A stretch of 64,000 nt of DNA from Corynebacterium glaucum. Lineage in GTDB: Bacteria; Actinomycetota; Actinomycetes; Mycobacteriales; Mycobacteriaceae. Below, in pieces: positions 54,914 to 63,948 of the stretch. Numbering within the stretch: the stretch's first letter is position 1; every line of letters begins with the position of its first letter. Where the stretch lies: positions 62,001 through 126,000 of the forward strand of contig NZ_CP019688.1 of the NCBI RefSeq assembly GCF_002287505.1. The letters are read 5' to 3'. The position numbers and the translations under genes were made by a program. The notes under the pieces were generated by a model. It was not told the DNA's origin and ran no database searches. It worked only from the letters and a program-made list of their open reading frames with translations.

Positions 54914-56187
54914 CCGCGTTCACATTGAGCAAAGAGCTTTACGACGCCCCCGGCAAACACGGTCGCACAGGGACGATCCACACCCCCCACGGCGATATTC
55001 ACACGCCAGCCTTCATCCCCGTGGCCACCAAAGCCACGGTCAAGACACTTACGCCGGAGCAGATCCGCCTCACCGAAGCCCAGGCGATCTTGTCCAACGC
55101 CTACCACCTCTACCTGCAGCCCGGCGCCGACATCGTGGATGAGGCAGGTGGCGTGGCAGCGTTTGAGAACTGGCATGGGCCGACCTACACCGATTCGGGC
55201 GGCTTCCAGGTGATGAGCCAGGGTGTCGGCTTCCAGAAGGTGCTGGCCATGGATGTCGCGGGGCTCACCGACGCCGACATCCGCGCGGCGAACAAGGACC
55301 GCATGGCCCGCGTGGACGACGACGGTGTCGACTTCAAGTCTTTTATCGACGGCTCCTCCCACCGCTTCACCCCGGAAAAGTCGATGCAGATCCAGCACCA
55401 GCTCGGCGCGGACATCATCTTCGCATTTGACGAGCTGACCACGCTGGTGGATACGCGCCAGTACCAGGAGCACTCCGTGGAGCGCACCCGCCGCTGGGCG
55501 AAGCGGTGCCTCGACGAGCATGACCGGCTCACACGCGAGCGCAAAGTGACCCACCCGGATCGTCCGGAACAGTCGCTCTGGGGCGTGGTGCAGGGAGCGC
55601 AGTACGAGGATCTTCGTCGACAAGCGGCGCGCGGCTTGCTTGAGCTGGACGAGCAAGCTCGCGCCGAGGGCAAGCGGGGTTTCGGCGGGTTCGGCATCGG
55701 CGGTGCGCTGGAGAAAGAGAACCTGGGCACCATCGTGGGGTGGGTGACCGATGAGCTTCCCGTGGACAAGCCGCGGCACCTGCTCGGCATCTCCGAGCCT
55801 GACGACATCTTCACCGCCGTCGAGGCTGGCGCCGACACTTTCGACTGCGTCGCGCCGACCCGGCTCGCGCGCCGCGGCGGCGTGTATACCCTCGACGGGC
55901 GCATGAACCTCACCGGCGCGCGCTTCAAGCGCGACTTCGCCGGTATCGACGAGGAGTTCGGTGGCTACGTCAGCCAGAACTACTCGCGCGCCTACATCCA
56001 CCACCTGCTCAAGGCGAAGGAGTTCCTCGCCGGCACGCTGTGCACGATCCACAACCTGGAGTTCATGGTGCGCCTGGTGGACAACATCCGCCGCGCCATC
56101 GACGCCGGCGACTACGAGGCGTACCGCGACGAATTTATGGGGCGCTACTACGCGGGGGCGAAGACTCAGCGTCGCGGCCTGGGGTAA
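54910..56187 (+). CDS. tgt: tRNA-guanine transglycosylase Tgt, lacking the zinc cysteines
   Basis: A 425-residue TIM-barrel enzyme that exchanges guanine-34 for queuine or its precursor. The substrate-binding Asp95 in TDSGGFQ and the nucleophile region DTFDCVAPTRLARRGG are intact. The C-terminal zinc site is unusual. Where the family has CxCxxCRNYSRAY, this protein reads FGGYVSQNYSRAY (codons near 55956-55994). All three Cys are replaced, and only the His of TIHNLEF remains. Zinc is structural in E. coli Tgt. I could not tell whether corynebacterial homologues share this loss. It is coupled to the MMPL gene by a 4-bp overlap and faces yhhQ. Confidence 0.92.
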   Translation: MTAFTLSKELYDAPGKHGRTGTIHTPHGDIHTPAFIPVATKATVKTLTPEQIRLTEAQAILSNAYHLYLQPGADIVDEAGGVAAFENWHGPTYTDSGGFQVMSQGVGFQKVLAMDVAGLTDADIRAANKDRMARVDDDGVDFKSFIDGSSHRFTPEKSMQIQHQLGADIIFAFDELTTLVDTRQYQEHSVERTRRWAKRCLDEHDRLTRERKVTHPDRPEQSLWGVVQGAQYEDLRRQAARGLLELDEQARAEGKRGFGGFGIGGALEKENLGTIVGWVTDELPVDKPRHLLGISEPDDIFTAVEAGADTFDCVAPTRLARRGGVYTLDGRMNLTGARFKRDFAGIDEEFGGYVSQNYSRAYIHHLLKAKEFLAGTLCTIHNLEFMVRLVDNIRRAIDAGDYEAYRDEFMGRYYAGAKTQRRGLG

Positions 56188-56233
56188 ACGGCCTGATTCA
56201 GGGCTTCCCGGGGGCGTCGACAAGCAAAAGCCC

Positions 56234-56902
56234 TTAGGCCGTGGTGGCGCTGAGCTGCTCCTCCTGCCGGCGCACCCACGCGATGGTGGGGTAGGTGATC
56301 GGAAGGAGCACGACCTCCATGATCGTCTTCCAGAAGAAGCCGACGGCGACGTAGTTCACGAACTCGCCGGCGGTGGTGATGCCGATGACGCCGGCGGCGA
56401 TGGAGCAGAACAGCAGCGTGTCGGCGAACTCGCCGACGATGGTGGAGCCGATCAGGCGCGCCCATAGATTGCTGCGGCCGAGACGGTCCTTCATCTTCTG
56501 CAGTACCCACGCGTTGAGCAGCTGGCCGACGACGTAGCCCGCGAGCGACGCCACCACGATGCGCGGCAAGAGCCCAAGCACCGCTGCGAACGGCTCCTGC
56601 ATGTCGTAGAAATCTGCGGCTGGCAGCCAGATCGCGACATAGAACGTCAGCACTGCCAGCACCGCGACGCCGAAACCGGTGAACACGGCGCGGCGCGCGG
56701 TCTTGAACCCGTAGACCTCGGCGATGACGTCACCGATGACGTAGGAGATGGGGAAGAGAAAGAAGGCGCCGTCGGTGATCAGCGGGCCGAGCGTCACGCC
56801 CTTTTGCGCCGTGATGTTCGAGATGAGGAACACCGCGCAGAAGAACGTGAGCAGGTACGAAAACGGCGAGCGGGAAACGGGGTGAGTCACGCGCAATATC
56901 AT
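56234..56902 (-). CDS. yhhQ: Queuosine precursor transporter YhhQ
   Basis: A 222-residue VUT-family membrane protein with six helices. Family signatures are SYVIGDVIAEVYGFKTARRAVFTGF, and the C-terminal GEFADTLLFCSIA. YhhQ takes up preQ0/preQ1, or queuosine bases in some bacteria. It is convergent with tgt and divergent from gluQ; all three belong to queuosine metabolism. No de novo queuosine genes are in the window, which fits salvage. Confidence 0.92.
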   Translation of the reverse strand: MILRVTHPVSRSPFSYLLTFFCAVFLISNITAQKGVTLGPLITDGAFFLFPISYVIGDVIAEVYGFKTARRAVFTGFGVAVLAVLTFYVAIWLPAADFYDMQEPFAAVLGLLPRIVVASLAGYVVGQLLNAWVLQKMKDRLGRSNLWARLIGSTIVGEFADTLLFCSIAAGVIGITTAGEFVNYVAVGFFWKTIMEVVLLPITYPTIAWVRRQEEQLSATTA

Positions 56903-56957
56903 GGCACGCAGAACTGACTAGACGCATGCTTGTTACTGGCTGGAAAGGCGGATCCTT

Positions 56958-57905
56958 GTGAATGACCACCGCGGCGCGGGCCGCTACGCGCCGAGCCCCA
57001 GCGGCGACCTCCACTTCGGCAACCTGCGCACGGCGCTGCTCGCGTGGCTGTTCGCTCGCCAGACCGGCCGCGCGTTTTACGTGCGCGTCGAGGACATCGA
57101 CTCCGAACGCAGCTCCGCCGAGTCCGCGCGCCGCCAGCTGGAGGACCTCGCGGTGATTGGCATTGAGTGGGACGAACCGGTGATTTACCAGTCCGACCGC
57201 TCCGCCGCTTACGCTGCCGCGCTCGCGAAGCTGCCCACCTACGAGTGCTACTGCACCCGCCGCGACATCCGCGAGGCCGCCTCCGCGCCCCATGCCCAGC
57301 CAGGCATGTACCCGGGCACGTGCCGCGATCTCTCGGAGGAGCATCGCGCTTTACGACGCCTCGAACTATCCGCAGAAGGTCGCCTGCCGGCCATCCGCCT
57401 GCGAGCGAAAGCGCGGGAATGGACGGTGTCGGATTTCTACCACGGCGAGTACACCGGCGCGGTCGACGACGTGATCCTGCGCCGCGGCGGCAACCTGAAC
57501 CAGGCGCAGGCGGGGGATTGGGCGTACAACTTGGCCGTGGTTGTCGACGACGGCGACTTCGGCATCGACCAAGTCGTCCGCGGCGACGACCTGCTCGCCT
57601 CGGCGCCCGCCCAGGCGTACCTGGCGCACCTGCTTGGCTACCAGCAGCCGGAGTACGTGCACGTGCCGCTGGTGGTCAACGCCGAGGGCAAACGCCTGGC
57701 GAAGCGCGACGGCGCGGTCACGCTGCGGGAAATGGTCGGCGAAATAGCCGGCGAGGTGGTCGGCGAGGTGGCTGGTGGGGAGGGCGTGCAACGGGTCGTC
57801 GATAAGCTTGCTGCTTCTCTTGGGTGCCCTGGGGCGACGAACCTGCTGAAGAGCTTCGACCCGCTGGCCTTGCCGCGGGAGCCGTACGTGTTTGGCTCGG
57901 CCTAG
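56958..57905 (+). CDS. gluQ: Glutamyl-Q tRNA(Asp) synthetase
   Basis: A 315-residue paralogue of the glutamyl-tRNA synthetase catalytic domain without an anticodon-binding domain. It attaches glutamate to queuosine-34 of tRNA-Asp. The HIGH-like motif is HFGNLR (residues 18-23) and the KMSKS-like motif is KRLAKRD. The zinc cluster is present (CYC near residue 95, with Tyr and Cys in MYPGTC). The GTG at 56958 is the start. Near the C-terminus a [15 protein letters not shown] repeat replaces a loop. The last bases overlap the convergent phoD stop by 4 bp. Confidence 0.92.
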   Translation: MNDHRGAGRYAPSPSGDLHFGNLRTALLAWLFARQTGRAFYVRVEDIDSERSSAESARRQLEDLAVIGIEWDEPVIYQSDRSAAYAAALAKLPTYECYCTRRDIREAASAPHAQPGMYPGTCRDLSEEHRALRRLELSAEGRLPAIRLRAKAREWTVSDFYHGEYTGAVDDVILRRGGNLNQAQAGDWAYNLAVVVDDGDFGIDQVVRGDDLLASAPAQAYLAHLLGYQQPEYVHVPLVVNAEGKRLAKRDGAVTLREMVGEIAGEVVGEVAGGEGVQRVVDKLAASLGCPGATNLLKSFDPLALPREPYVFGSA

Positions 57906-59620
57906 GCCGTGAAGCCGACGCCCTTGCGCCAGTTCAGCATGGCCGCGGTGCGGACGGGAGAGAGGGGGGCGAGGATGTCGTCGACGCGCAGCCACTCCAT
58001 GAACACGTCCGCATCCGCGATGGTGACAATGGTGTAGCCGTGCGTGTCCAGCGCGCAGTGGCGCAGGTTCGGGTTCGCGGCGAACATGTAGCCGGTGGCG
58101 GTGCGCATCAGCGGGTGGCCGGCGGGGAGACCGAGCGAATCGGTGACGTTCGGGGCGGTGATGGAAGAGCACACCACCTCGCAGCCGATCTGGGTGTCGC
58201 CGTAGGGGATGGTGTGGCTCCACTCGGTGTGGATGTCGCCGGTGAGGAAGATCGGGTTCTTGCCCAGGCGGCCGAGGGCATCCAGGAGGCGGCGGCGCTC
58301 GCTGTCGTAGCCGTCCCACTGGTCACCGTTGAGGGGGAGCTCATCGATCGCGGGGATGTCGGCCTGAGAGGAGAGGATGTTGGAGCTCAACGCCTTCGCG
58401 ATCGGGCGGGTCGCCGGGTTCTGCATGACGGTGCCGAGGCGCATTGGCGAGAACATCACCGAGTTGCCCAGGGCATTCCATTTGGTCTTCGAGCGCTCCA
58501 GCGTGCTGATGAGCCAGTTGTACTGCTCCGAGCCGAGCATGGTGCGGGCGTCGCCGGGCTGGCGCGAACCGCCGCGCCAGAACTCGACGTCGCGGTAGGT
58601 GCGCAGGTCCATGACCGTGAGCTCGACGAGGTCGCCGAACGTGAACGTGCGGTAGATGTGGCCCTCGGTGCTAGTCTGGGTGGTGCGCACCGGCATCCAC
58701 TCGTAGTAGGCGCGGATCGCGGCGTCGCGGCGGGCGTAGAAATCGCCTTCGGACGGGTCGTGGTTGTCCGCGCCGTCGCGCCAGTTGTTGTTGGCCACCT
58801 CGTGGTCGTCCCACACCACGATCCACGGCATCGCCGCGTGTGCGTTCTTCAGCGCCTGGTCGGTGCGGTAGCGGCCGTAGCGGGTGCGGTAGTCGGCCAG
58901 CGAGACGATCTCGTGCGCCGGATGGTGCAGGCGCACCGGGCCAAAGCCGGAGTACCCGTACTGGGCGTACTCGTAGATGTAGTCGCCGAGGAAGACGGTC
59001 AGGTCGATGTCGCCGGCCCAGCCGCGCTCTGCCATGTCGGCGTAGGCGGAGAAGAAGCCGGCCTCGTAGTTCGCGCAGGACGCGACTGCCCAGCGCTGAC
59101 GTTTCACGGGCGCGCCGGGCGCGGGCGCAGTCTTGGTGCGGCCGGTCGGCGAGGTCGCGCCGGCGTGCGGGCCGTCGGTGACCACGAAGCGGTAGAAGTA
59201 GACGCTGTCCGCCGCCAGTCCGTGCACGTCGATGTGCACCGTATGGTCGGCATCAGGGTGTGACAAGGACTCGCCGTGCTGCACAATCGTGAGAAACTCC
59301 GGGTCGGTCGCCACGTCCCAGCGCACCGGAGTCGGGGCGCCGCCACCGGAGCCGGGCCACGCAGCATCGTCCGGGGTCACGCGCGTCCACAGCACCACCG
59401 AATCCGGCAGCGGGTCGCCGGAGGCGACGCCGTGCACGAACGGCAGCGGCGGCAGCTCGGGTTCCGCGAGCGGGGAGGCCGACGGCGCGGGCTGGGAGCT
59501 TTGCGCCCACGCCTGCGCGGCGAAGCCCGCGCCGACGGTGCCAGAAGTGACCGCAGCGGTGCGGAGGAAGTTACGACGGGATACGGAACGGCTCGTTGCG
59601 GCGGCCTCGCTTCGTCTCAC
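57902..59620 (-). CDS. phoD: Secreted alkaline phosphatase D (PhoD)
   Basis: A 572-residue Tat-exported phosphodiesterase/phosphatase. The N-terminal twin-arginine motif is SRRNFLR (Arg15-Arg16) and a cleavage site AWAQ follows near residue 39. The PhoD core contains [40 protein letters not shown] and GDIHTEWSH, which provide the Ca/Fe ligands. It releases phosphate from esters outside the cell. The upstream 107 bp (59621-59727) contain two related elements, GTTTGACC and GTTTACC (59693-59710), 11 bp apart, which might be a phosphate-regulator site; this is tentative. Confidence 0.93.
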   Translation of the reverse strand: MRRSEAAATSRSVSRRNFLRTAAVTSGTVGAGFAAQAWAQSSQPAPSASPLAEPELPPLPFVHGVASGDPLPDSVVLWTRVTPDDAAWPGSGGGAPTPVRWDVATDPEFLTIVQHGESLSHPDADHTVHIDVHGLAADSVYFYRFVVTDGPHAGATSPTGRTKTAPAPGAPVKRQRWAVASCANYEAGFFSAYADMAERGWAGDIDLTVFLGDYIYEYAQYGYSGFGPVRLHHPAHEIVSLADYRTRYGRYRTDQALKNAHAAMPWIVVWDDHEVANNNWRDGADNHDPSEGDFYARRDAAIRAYYEWMPVRTTQTSTEGHIYRTFTFGDLVELTVMDLRTYRDVEFWRGGSRQPGDARTMLGSEQYNWLISTLERSKTKWNALGNSVMFSPMRLGTVMQNPATRPIAKALSSNILSSQADIPAIDELPLNGDQWDGYDSERRRLLDALGRLGKNPIFLTGDIHTEWSHTIPYGDTQIGCEVVCSSITAPNVTDSLGLPAGHPLMRTATGYMFAANPNLRHCALDTHGYTIVTIADADVFMEWLRVDDILAPLSPVRTAAMLNWRKGVGFTA

Positions 59621-59727
59621 GCCCCATATGGTCGGACACTCATGCTTGGAGCGCGAGTTCAGGACACAAAGTTGGTGCAGGTTTCGCCGCGTGTTTGACC
59701 GTTGTTTACCTAATTCAAGCGGGCGGA

Positions 59728-60240
59728 TTACCCGCGGCGGTTGAGGCGCACGAATTCGTCCTCGTTGACGTGCAACTCAAATCCCGCAGAGGTCGCGTTC
59801 TCGTAGGCAAACAGGAACTCCCCGTCGGCCGCCATCAGCTCCCCGTCGCGGTCGTAGACGTCGCCGGCCACAATCGCTTGCTGCCGCTCCGGCAGCAGCG
59901 TGCACGCGGTGGTAAACACCTGCGCCCCGCCCGGCGAGTAGGTGAAATTGCACCAGTTCTCGTTCACCGTGACCCGCACCGTATCCAGGTCGCTCGCCTC
60001 GTCCTCGCGGTAAAAGTAGGTGCCGGGCGGAATCAGATCGGGGTGGTCGCGGTCGGCTGCCCGCCGCTCGGGGTCACTGTCGGCAAGGGCAGAGGCCCCA
60101 GCCCCAGGTCGCTTATCGACGGCCACTTCACCGCCATCCCCATCCCCGAATCCGCCACACCCGGCCAGCGTGGCACTCAGCGTGATGCTGATGGCGATCC
60201 CAGCCGCCGCCAGCGCCGCAGCTTCGAGGAATCCACGCAA
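59728..60240 (-). CDS. Putative lipoprotein of unknown function
   Basis: A 170-residue protein with a lipoprotein signal peptide: a hydrophobic stretch and a lipobox LAGC at about residues 25-28, then a Gly/Asp-rich linker. The mature part has PGTYFYREDEASDLDTVRVTVNENWCNFTY and two more Cys that could form a disulfide. It reads from a TTG at 60240, 4 bp after the ferritin stop codon, so it is probably cotranscribed. A dispersed motif is at 60111-60121. Confidence 0.75.
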   Translation of the reverse strand: MRGFLEAAALAAAGIAISITLSATLAGCGGFGDGDGGEVAVDKRPGAGASALADSDPERRAADRDHPDLIPPGTYFYREDEASDLDTVRVTVNENWCNFTYSPGGAQVFTTACTLLPERQQAIVAGDVYDRDGELMAADGEFLFAYENATSAGFELHVNEDEFVRLNRRG

Positions 60241-60244
60241 GGCG

Positions 60245-60742
60245 CTAGGAGAGCGTGGTGCGGGTGGACAGGGCGGCGTCGATACGCAGAAGCCCCGAAC
60301 CGTCGGAACCGACGAGCTGAAGCTGATCGACGATCTCTCCGACCGTGGCTTCCTCTTCGATCTGCTCGTTGAGGAACCAGTTGAGCAGCGCGCGGGACTC
60401 TAAGTCGCCGACCTCGTCCGCGATGCGGGTGATTTCGCGGATCTGCTCCGAAACTTTCTGCTCGTGCACGAGCGCGGCGCGGAACGCGTCGAGCGGGCCG
60501 CTGATCTCCGGCGCGTCGATCGCGATCGTGCGCGGCTGCACGTGCTCGCCGCGGTCGATGAGGTGCTTCGCAAACTTCTGCGCGTGCTCCGTTTCCTCCT
60601 GCGCCTGCGCGGTGAACCACGCGCACAGGCCCGGGAAGGACAGCGCGTCCATCTCGTTGGCCAGGTAGCGGTACACGTAGGCGGCGGCGTATTCCTCGGT
60701 GACCTGCTGGGTCATGGCTTCTTTGAGGCGGAGATCAATCAT
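60245..60742 (-). CDS. ftn: Ferritin
   Basis: A 165-residue bacterial ferritin subunit. The ferroxidase centre ligands are visible in TEEYAA (Glu16/17), QEETEHAQKF (Glu49/50, His53) and the later EQKVSEQ and NEQIEEE segments. Twenty-four subunits form an iron-storage cage in the cytoplasm. No haem ligand Met of the bacterioferritin type is evident. The ATG at 60742 lies 11 bp downstream of the next upstream gene. Confidence 0.93.
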   Translation of the reverse strand: MIDLRLKEAMTQQVTEEYAAAYVYRYLANEMDALSFPGLCAWFTAQAQEETEHAQKFAKHLIDRGEHVQPRTIAIDAPEISGPLDAFRAALVHEQKVSEQIREITRIADEVGDLESRALLNWFLNEQIEEEATVGEIVDQLQLVGSDGSGLLRIDAALSTRTTLS

Positions 60743-60753
60743 GTGCCCGGATT

Positions 60754-62145
60754 TTACAGCACCGCGACCTGGCCCCCGGTGACGCTGAGCTGCACCACCT
60801 CACCGCTCGGCAGGGTCAGGCTGGGGCGTTTGCTGCTCTTGCTTAGGGCCAGCTGGCGGTGGTGTGCGTAGGCGCGCAGCGCGCGGTGCACGTCCACGCG
60901 CGGCGGCAGTGGCGGGGCAGCCAGGGCCGCGCGCACGCCAGGCACGGTGATTGGCGGCAGGTTGAACCGCGGCGAGTGCAGCACAATCACTGCGGTCTCA
61001 CCGCCAGGCAGGTTGAGGTAGTACAGGTGCGTGCCGCGCTGCATGTGCGCGATGTACGGCATGAGCTGGTATTGCTCGAGCACCACGGTCGGCAGCTCCC
61101 CGCGCGTCAGCGACACGATGCGCTCGCGCACGCCCATGTCGTGCACACCCCGGATGAACTCCAGGGAAGGGTTCGGCTGGCCCTGGTCGTACGTCCAGCC
61201 CCACCGGAAGGTCCCATTCGGCAGCAGGTAGCCGGCAATTTGCGGCACAAGCTTATCGACGCCCCCATCAACGAACCTCACCTCCGCCTGACGCAAATCA
61301 TCCGAGAAGGTGATGCCGGCGATGATGCTATTGCAGTACGCGCGGTGCTCGTTGAACATGAACCACGACTCGTTGGTCACCCGGATGGGTTCGTTTTCTT
61401 CGGTGTCGCGCCGGGCGCTCATCACTGCCGACGCGTGCGCCCCTGCCGGGCCGGCGCCGGGGCGGTTGAGCACTTCGATCAGCGAGCCGTCGCTCAAGCG
61501 CAGCTCATGCATTCCCGGGGCGACGGTCTGGGAGCCCACGAGGTGCTCGCCGAGTTGCTTGGCCAGCGTGCTCACCGCCTCCAGCTCGTCCGCGTTCGGC
61601 GGCATGACCGTGTGCGCGATAGTGCGGCGCACCACGGAGCCCACCGGCTCACCGGTCTTCATCAGGTTCGGCAGAACCACGATGACCAGCTGCTCGGCCT
61701 GAATGTTCGGCAGCGTGTTCGGCAGCGTGTTCGGCAGTGTGTTGGGCAGCACGATGATCGGGTTGCCGCCGTGGCGCGTCTGCAGCGCCTGAAGAAATGG
61801 CGTGGCCAGCGGTTCCTGGAACGGCGCCGGGCGGGTGAACTCGGGGATCGGGTTGCCGTTGGAGCCGGCCTGGTTCTGCGAGACAAGTCGGATGTGGCCG
61901 CCGCTGATGGTCGCCACGATGATGCCCGGGTGGATCTCGCTGACGCCGACCGAGCTTGTCACCTGCAGGTTGATCGCGATGTCGCCGCCCGGTGTCGGGC
62001 CGTATTGGTGCACCACCCGGTAGTTCACCGGTTGCGCGAGGCGCCCGTAGAAGTTGGATGCCGCCTGGAACCGGGTAAATAGGGACAAGCGGCCCTCGCG
62101 CAGCAGCGCGGGCGACGGCGCAGGGTAGCCGGGCGCAAAACTCAT
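60754..62145 (-). CDS. Hypothetical protein, possibly DUF6882-like
   Basis: A 463-residue soluble protein. The segment GYLLPNGTFRWGWTYDQGQPNPSL resembles the core of DUF6882 proteins, but I hold this loosely. A run of LPNT tetrapeptides (from a 12-bp DNA repeat at about 61706-61749) sits in the first half. The ATG at 62145 is chosen because the longer frame crosses a terminator and a tRNA. It reads toward ferritin with an 11-bp gap. A dispersed motif is at 61251-61261. The function is unknown. Confidence 0.7.
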   Translation of the reverse strand: MSFAPGYPAPSPALLREGRLSLFTRFQAASNFYGRLAQPVNYRVVHQYGPTPGGDIAINLQVTSSVGVSEIHPGIIVATISGGHIRLVSQNQAGSNGNPIPEFTRPAPFQEPLATPFLQALQTRHGGNPIIVLPNTLPNTLPNTLPNIQAEQLVIVVLPNLMKTGEPVGSVVRRTIAHTVMPPNADELEAVSTLAKQLGEHLVGSQTVAPGMHELRLSDGSLIEVLNRPGAGPAGAHASAVMSARRDTEENEPIRVTNESWFMFNEHRAYCNSIIAGITFSDDLRQAEVRFVDGGVDKLVPQIAGYLLPNGTFRWGWTYDQGQPNPSLEFIRGVHDMGVRERIVSLTRGELPTVVLEQYQLMPYIAHMQRGTHLYYLNLPGGETAVIVLHSPRFNLPPITVPGVRAALAAPPLPPRVDVHRALRAYAHHRQLALSKSSKRPSLTLPSGEVVQLSVTGGQVAVL

Positions 62146-62168
62146 GCGTGTCAGCGTAGCGGGAAACA

Positions 62169-62228
62169 AAACAGGCCCCGCACCGGGCCGGTCACCAAAA
62201 CCGGGGCCCAAGTGTGCGGGGCCTGTTT
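62169..62228 (-). terminator. Terminator of tRNA-Ser(GGA)
   Basis: Fifteen-base perfect arms (62169-62183 and 62214-62228) enclose a second GC-rich stem. On the minus strand they are followed by a T-rich TTGTTTCCC. The hairpin lies 9 bp past the tRNA. Confidence 0.85.
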
Positions 62229-62237
62229 CGAATTTTG

Positions 62238-62323
62238 CGGAGGATGTGGGATTTGAACCCACGAGGGTATTGCTACCCGCACGCGTTCCAGGCGTGTGAC
62301 ATAGGCCGCTAGTCGAATCCTCC
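62238..62323 (-). tRNA. tRNA-Ser (anticodon GGA)
   Basis: On the minus strand, GGAGGAT pairs with ATCCTCC, the anticodon loop CTGGAAC gives GGA, and there is a long variable arm. CCA is not encoded. Confidence 0.95.
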
Positions 62324-62502
62324 AGCTGACACGTGCAGCACCGCTTGAAAAGCAGCGCCGATTGCATCGCTGGCAATACTGTAGTGCATTGCCACCGCGA
62401 GCCACAAAACGGCAAGACACGGTGTGCGCCAGCGAGAAGGTACAGCGTGACAGAGGGGGGCGTGGGGCCGTCGATAAGCATGCGGCAACTGGCGGCCCCT
62501 TT

Positions 62503-62531
62503 TTGTGCCACCTGGGCGATCCGGCTACAGT
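62503..62531 (+). promoter_or_regulatory. Promoter of the SRP RNA gene
   Basis: TTGTGC (62503-62508), a 17-base spacer and TACAGT (62526-62531), about 7 bp before the RNA 5' end. Confidence 0.7.
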
Positions 62532-62537
62532 GAGGGC

Positions 62538-62628
62538 CAGGATCCCACGCGGTGCTTATCTTGTGAACTCCCCCAGGGCGGGAACGCAGCAAGGGTCAGC
62601 GAGCTCTGGCAGGTGCGTGGGGTCCCCT
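62538..62628 (+). ncRNA. ffs: Signal recognition particle 4.5S-type RNA
   Basis: The ends GATCCCACGC and GCGTGGGGTC pair into a long stem. The conserved apical part with the AGGGCGGGAACGCAGCAAGG loop (Ffh-binding) is at about 62575-62594. The position, directly upstream of aspT, matches other corynebacteria. Ends are approximate. Confidence 0.9.
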
Positions 62629-62655
62629 TTGTATTCACGGGTACGATTGAGCATC

Positions 62656-63948
62656 ATGGCTACCCCTTTAAACGAGATGAACCCGCAGGAATGTGAGGCG
62701 TTGGCCAAAGACGTCCGCGAACGGTACGCCGAGCTGAAGGCGAAGAACCTGAACTTGGACCTCACCCGCGGCAAGCCGTCGAGCGAGCAGCTGGACTTCT
62801 CCCAGGATTTGCTCGCGCTGCCCGGGACGGACAACTACCGCGCGAAAGACGGCGTGGACGTGCGCAACTACGGCGGGGTCGACGGCATCGTGGACATCCG
62901 CGAGCTGTGGGCGGAGCTTATCGGCGTCGACGCGGAGAACCTCATCGCCGGCGACGCGTCCTCGCTAAACATCATGTTCGACCTCATCTCCTTCGCGTTC
63001 GCGTTCGGCACGAACGACTCGCCGCAGCCGTGGAGCAAGGAGCCGGGTGCGAAGTGGCTCTGCCCGGTGCCGGGCTACGACCGCCACTTCACCATCACCG
63101 AACAGTTCGGGTTCGAGATGGTCAACGTCCCAATGCTTGCCGACGGCCCGGACATGGACGTCGTCGAAGACCTTGCACGCGACCCGAACGTGAAGGGCAT
63201 GTGGTGCGTGCCGATCTTCTCCAACCCCACCGGCGTGACCTACTCGCGCGAGACGGCTGAGCGCCTCGCGACGATGGAGACCGGCGCGCCGGACTTCCGC
63301 ATCGTGTGGGACAACGCCTACGCGGTGCACGCGTTCACCGACGAACTGCCGGAGAACCCGAACGTCATCGAAATCGCGGCGGAGAAGGGCAACCCGAACC
63401 GTTTCTGGTACATGAGCTCGACGTCCAAGATCACGCACGCGGGCGCGGGTGTGGCGTTTTTCGCGTCGTCGAAGGAGAACCTCGACTGGTACCGCTCGAT
63501 CGCGGGCGTGCGCGGCATCGGACCGAACAAGGAGAACCAGCTTGCGCACGCCGCGCTGTTCGGCGACGCGGAAGGGGCGCGTGCGCTGATGCGCAAGCAC
63601 GCCGGCTCGCTGGCGCCGAAGTTCGAGGCCGTGATCGGCATTCTGGGCGAGCGGCTCGGCGGCTACGGCGTCGCGGAGTGGACCGAGCCGAAGGGCGGCT
63701 ACTTCATCTCCCTCGACGTCGTGCCCGGTACCGCGACCCGCGTGTGGGAGCTGGCGAAGGAAGCCGGCATCAACCTCACCAAGGCCGGCTCCGCGTTCCC
63801 GCACGGCACCGACCCGGACAACCGCAACATCCGCCTCGCCCCGTCGCTGCCGCCGCTGGACGAGGTCACCGATGCGATGGACGGCGTGGCCATCTGCGTG
63901 CTACTCGCGGCCATCGAGCACCGCATTGAACACCGAGGTGCCCAGTGA
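62656..63948 (+). CDS. aspT: Aspartate aminotransferase AspT (MocR-like class I type)
   Basis: A 430-residue PLP enzyme of the corynebacterial aspartate aminotransferase class. The N-terminal LDLTRGKPSSEQLDFS and the PLP Lys in SSTSKITHAGAG are clear, with the substrate-binding region NIRLAPSLPP near the end. It interconverts aspartate and oxaloacetate. The ATG at 62656 follows the SRP RNA; an upstream open frame crosses that RNA and is rejected. The following gene's GTG overlaps its stop by 4 bp. Confidence 0.92.
   Translation: MATPLNEMNPQECEALAKDVRERYAELKAKNLNLDLTRGKPSSEQLDFSQDLLALPGTDNYRAKDGVDVRNYGGVDGIVDIRELWAELIGVDAENLIAGDASSLNIMFDLISFAFAFGTNDSPQPWSKEPGAKWLCPVPGYDRHFTITEQFGFEMVNVPMLADGPDMDVVEDLARDPNVKGMWCVPIFSNPTGVTYSRETAERLATMETGAPDFRIVWDNAYAVHAFTDELPENPNVIEIAAEKGNPNRFWYMSSTSKITHAGAGVAFFASSKENLDWYRSIAGVRGIGPNKENQLAHAALFGDAEGARALMRKHAGSLAPKFEAVIGILGERLGGYGVAEWTEPKGGYFISLDVVPGTATRVWELAKEAGINLTKAGSAFPHGTDPDNRNIRLAPSLPPLDEVTDAMDGVAICVLLAAIEHRIEHRGAQ

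Noticed and set aside
62146..62592. Longer start for the hypothetical gene ending at 60754
   Set aside because: The extension would cross the tRNA-Ser(GGA) gene and its terminator, both clearly non-coding.
62362..62655. Upstream extension of aspT
   Set aside because: It reads through the SRP RNA gene; the ATG at 62656 matches the family start.
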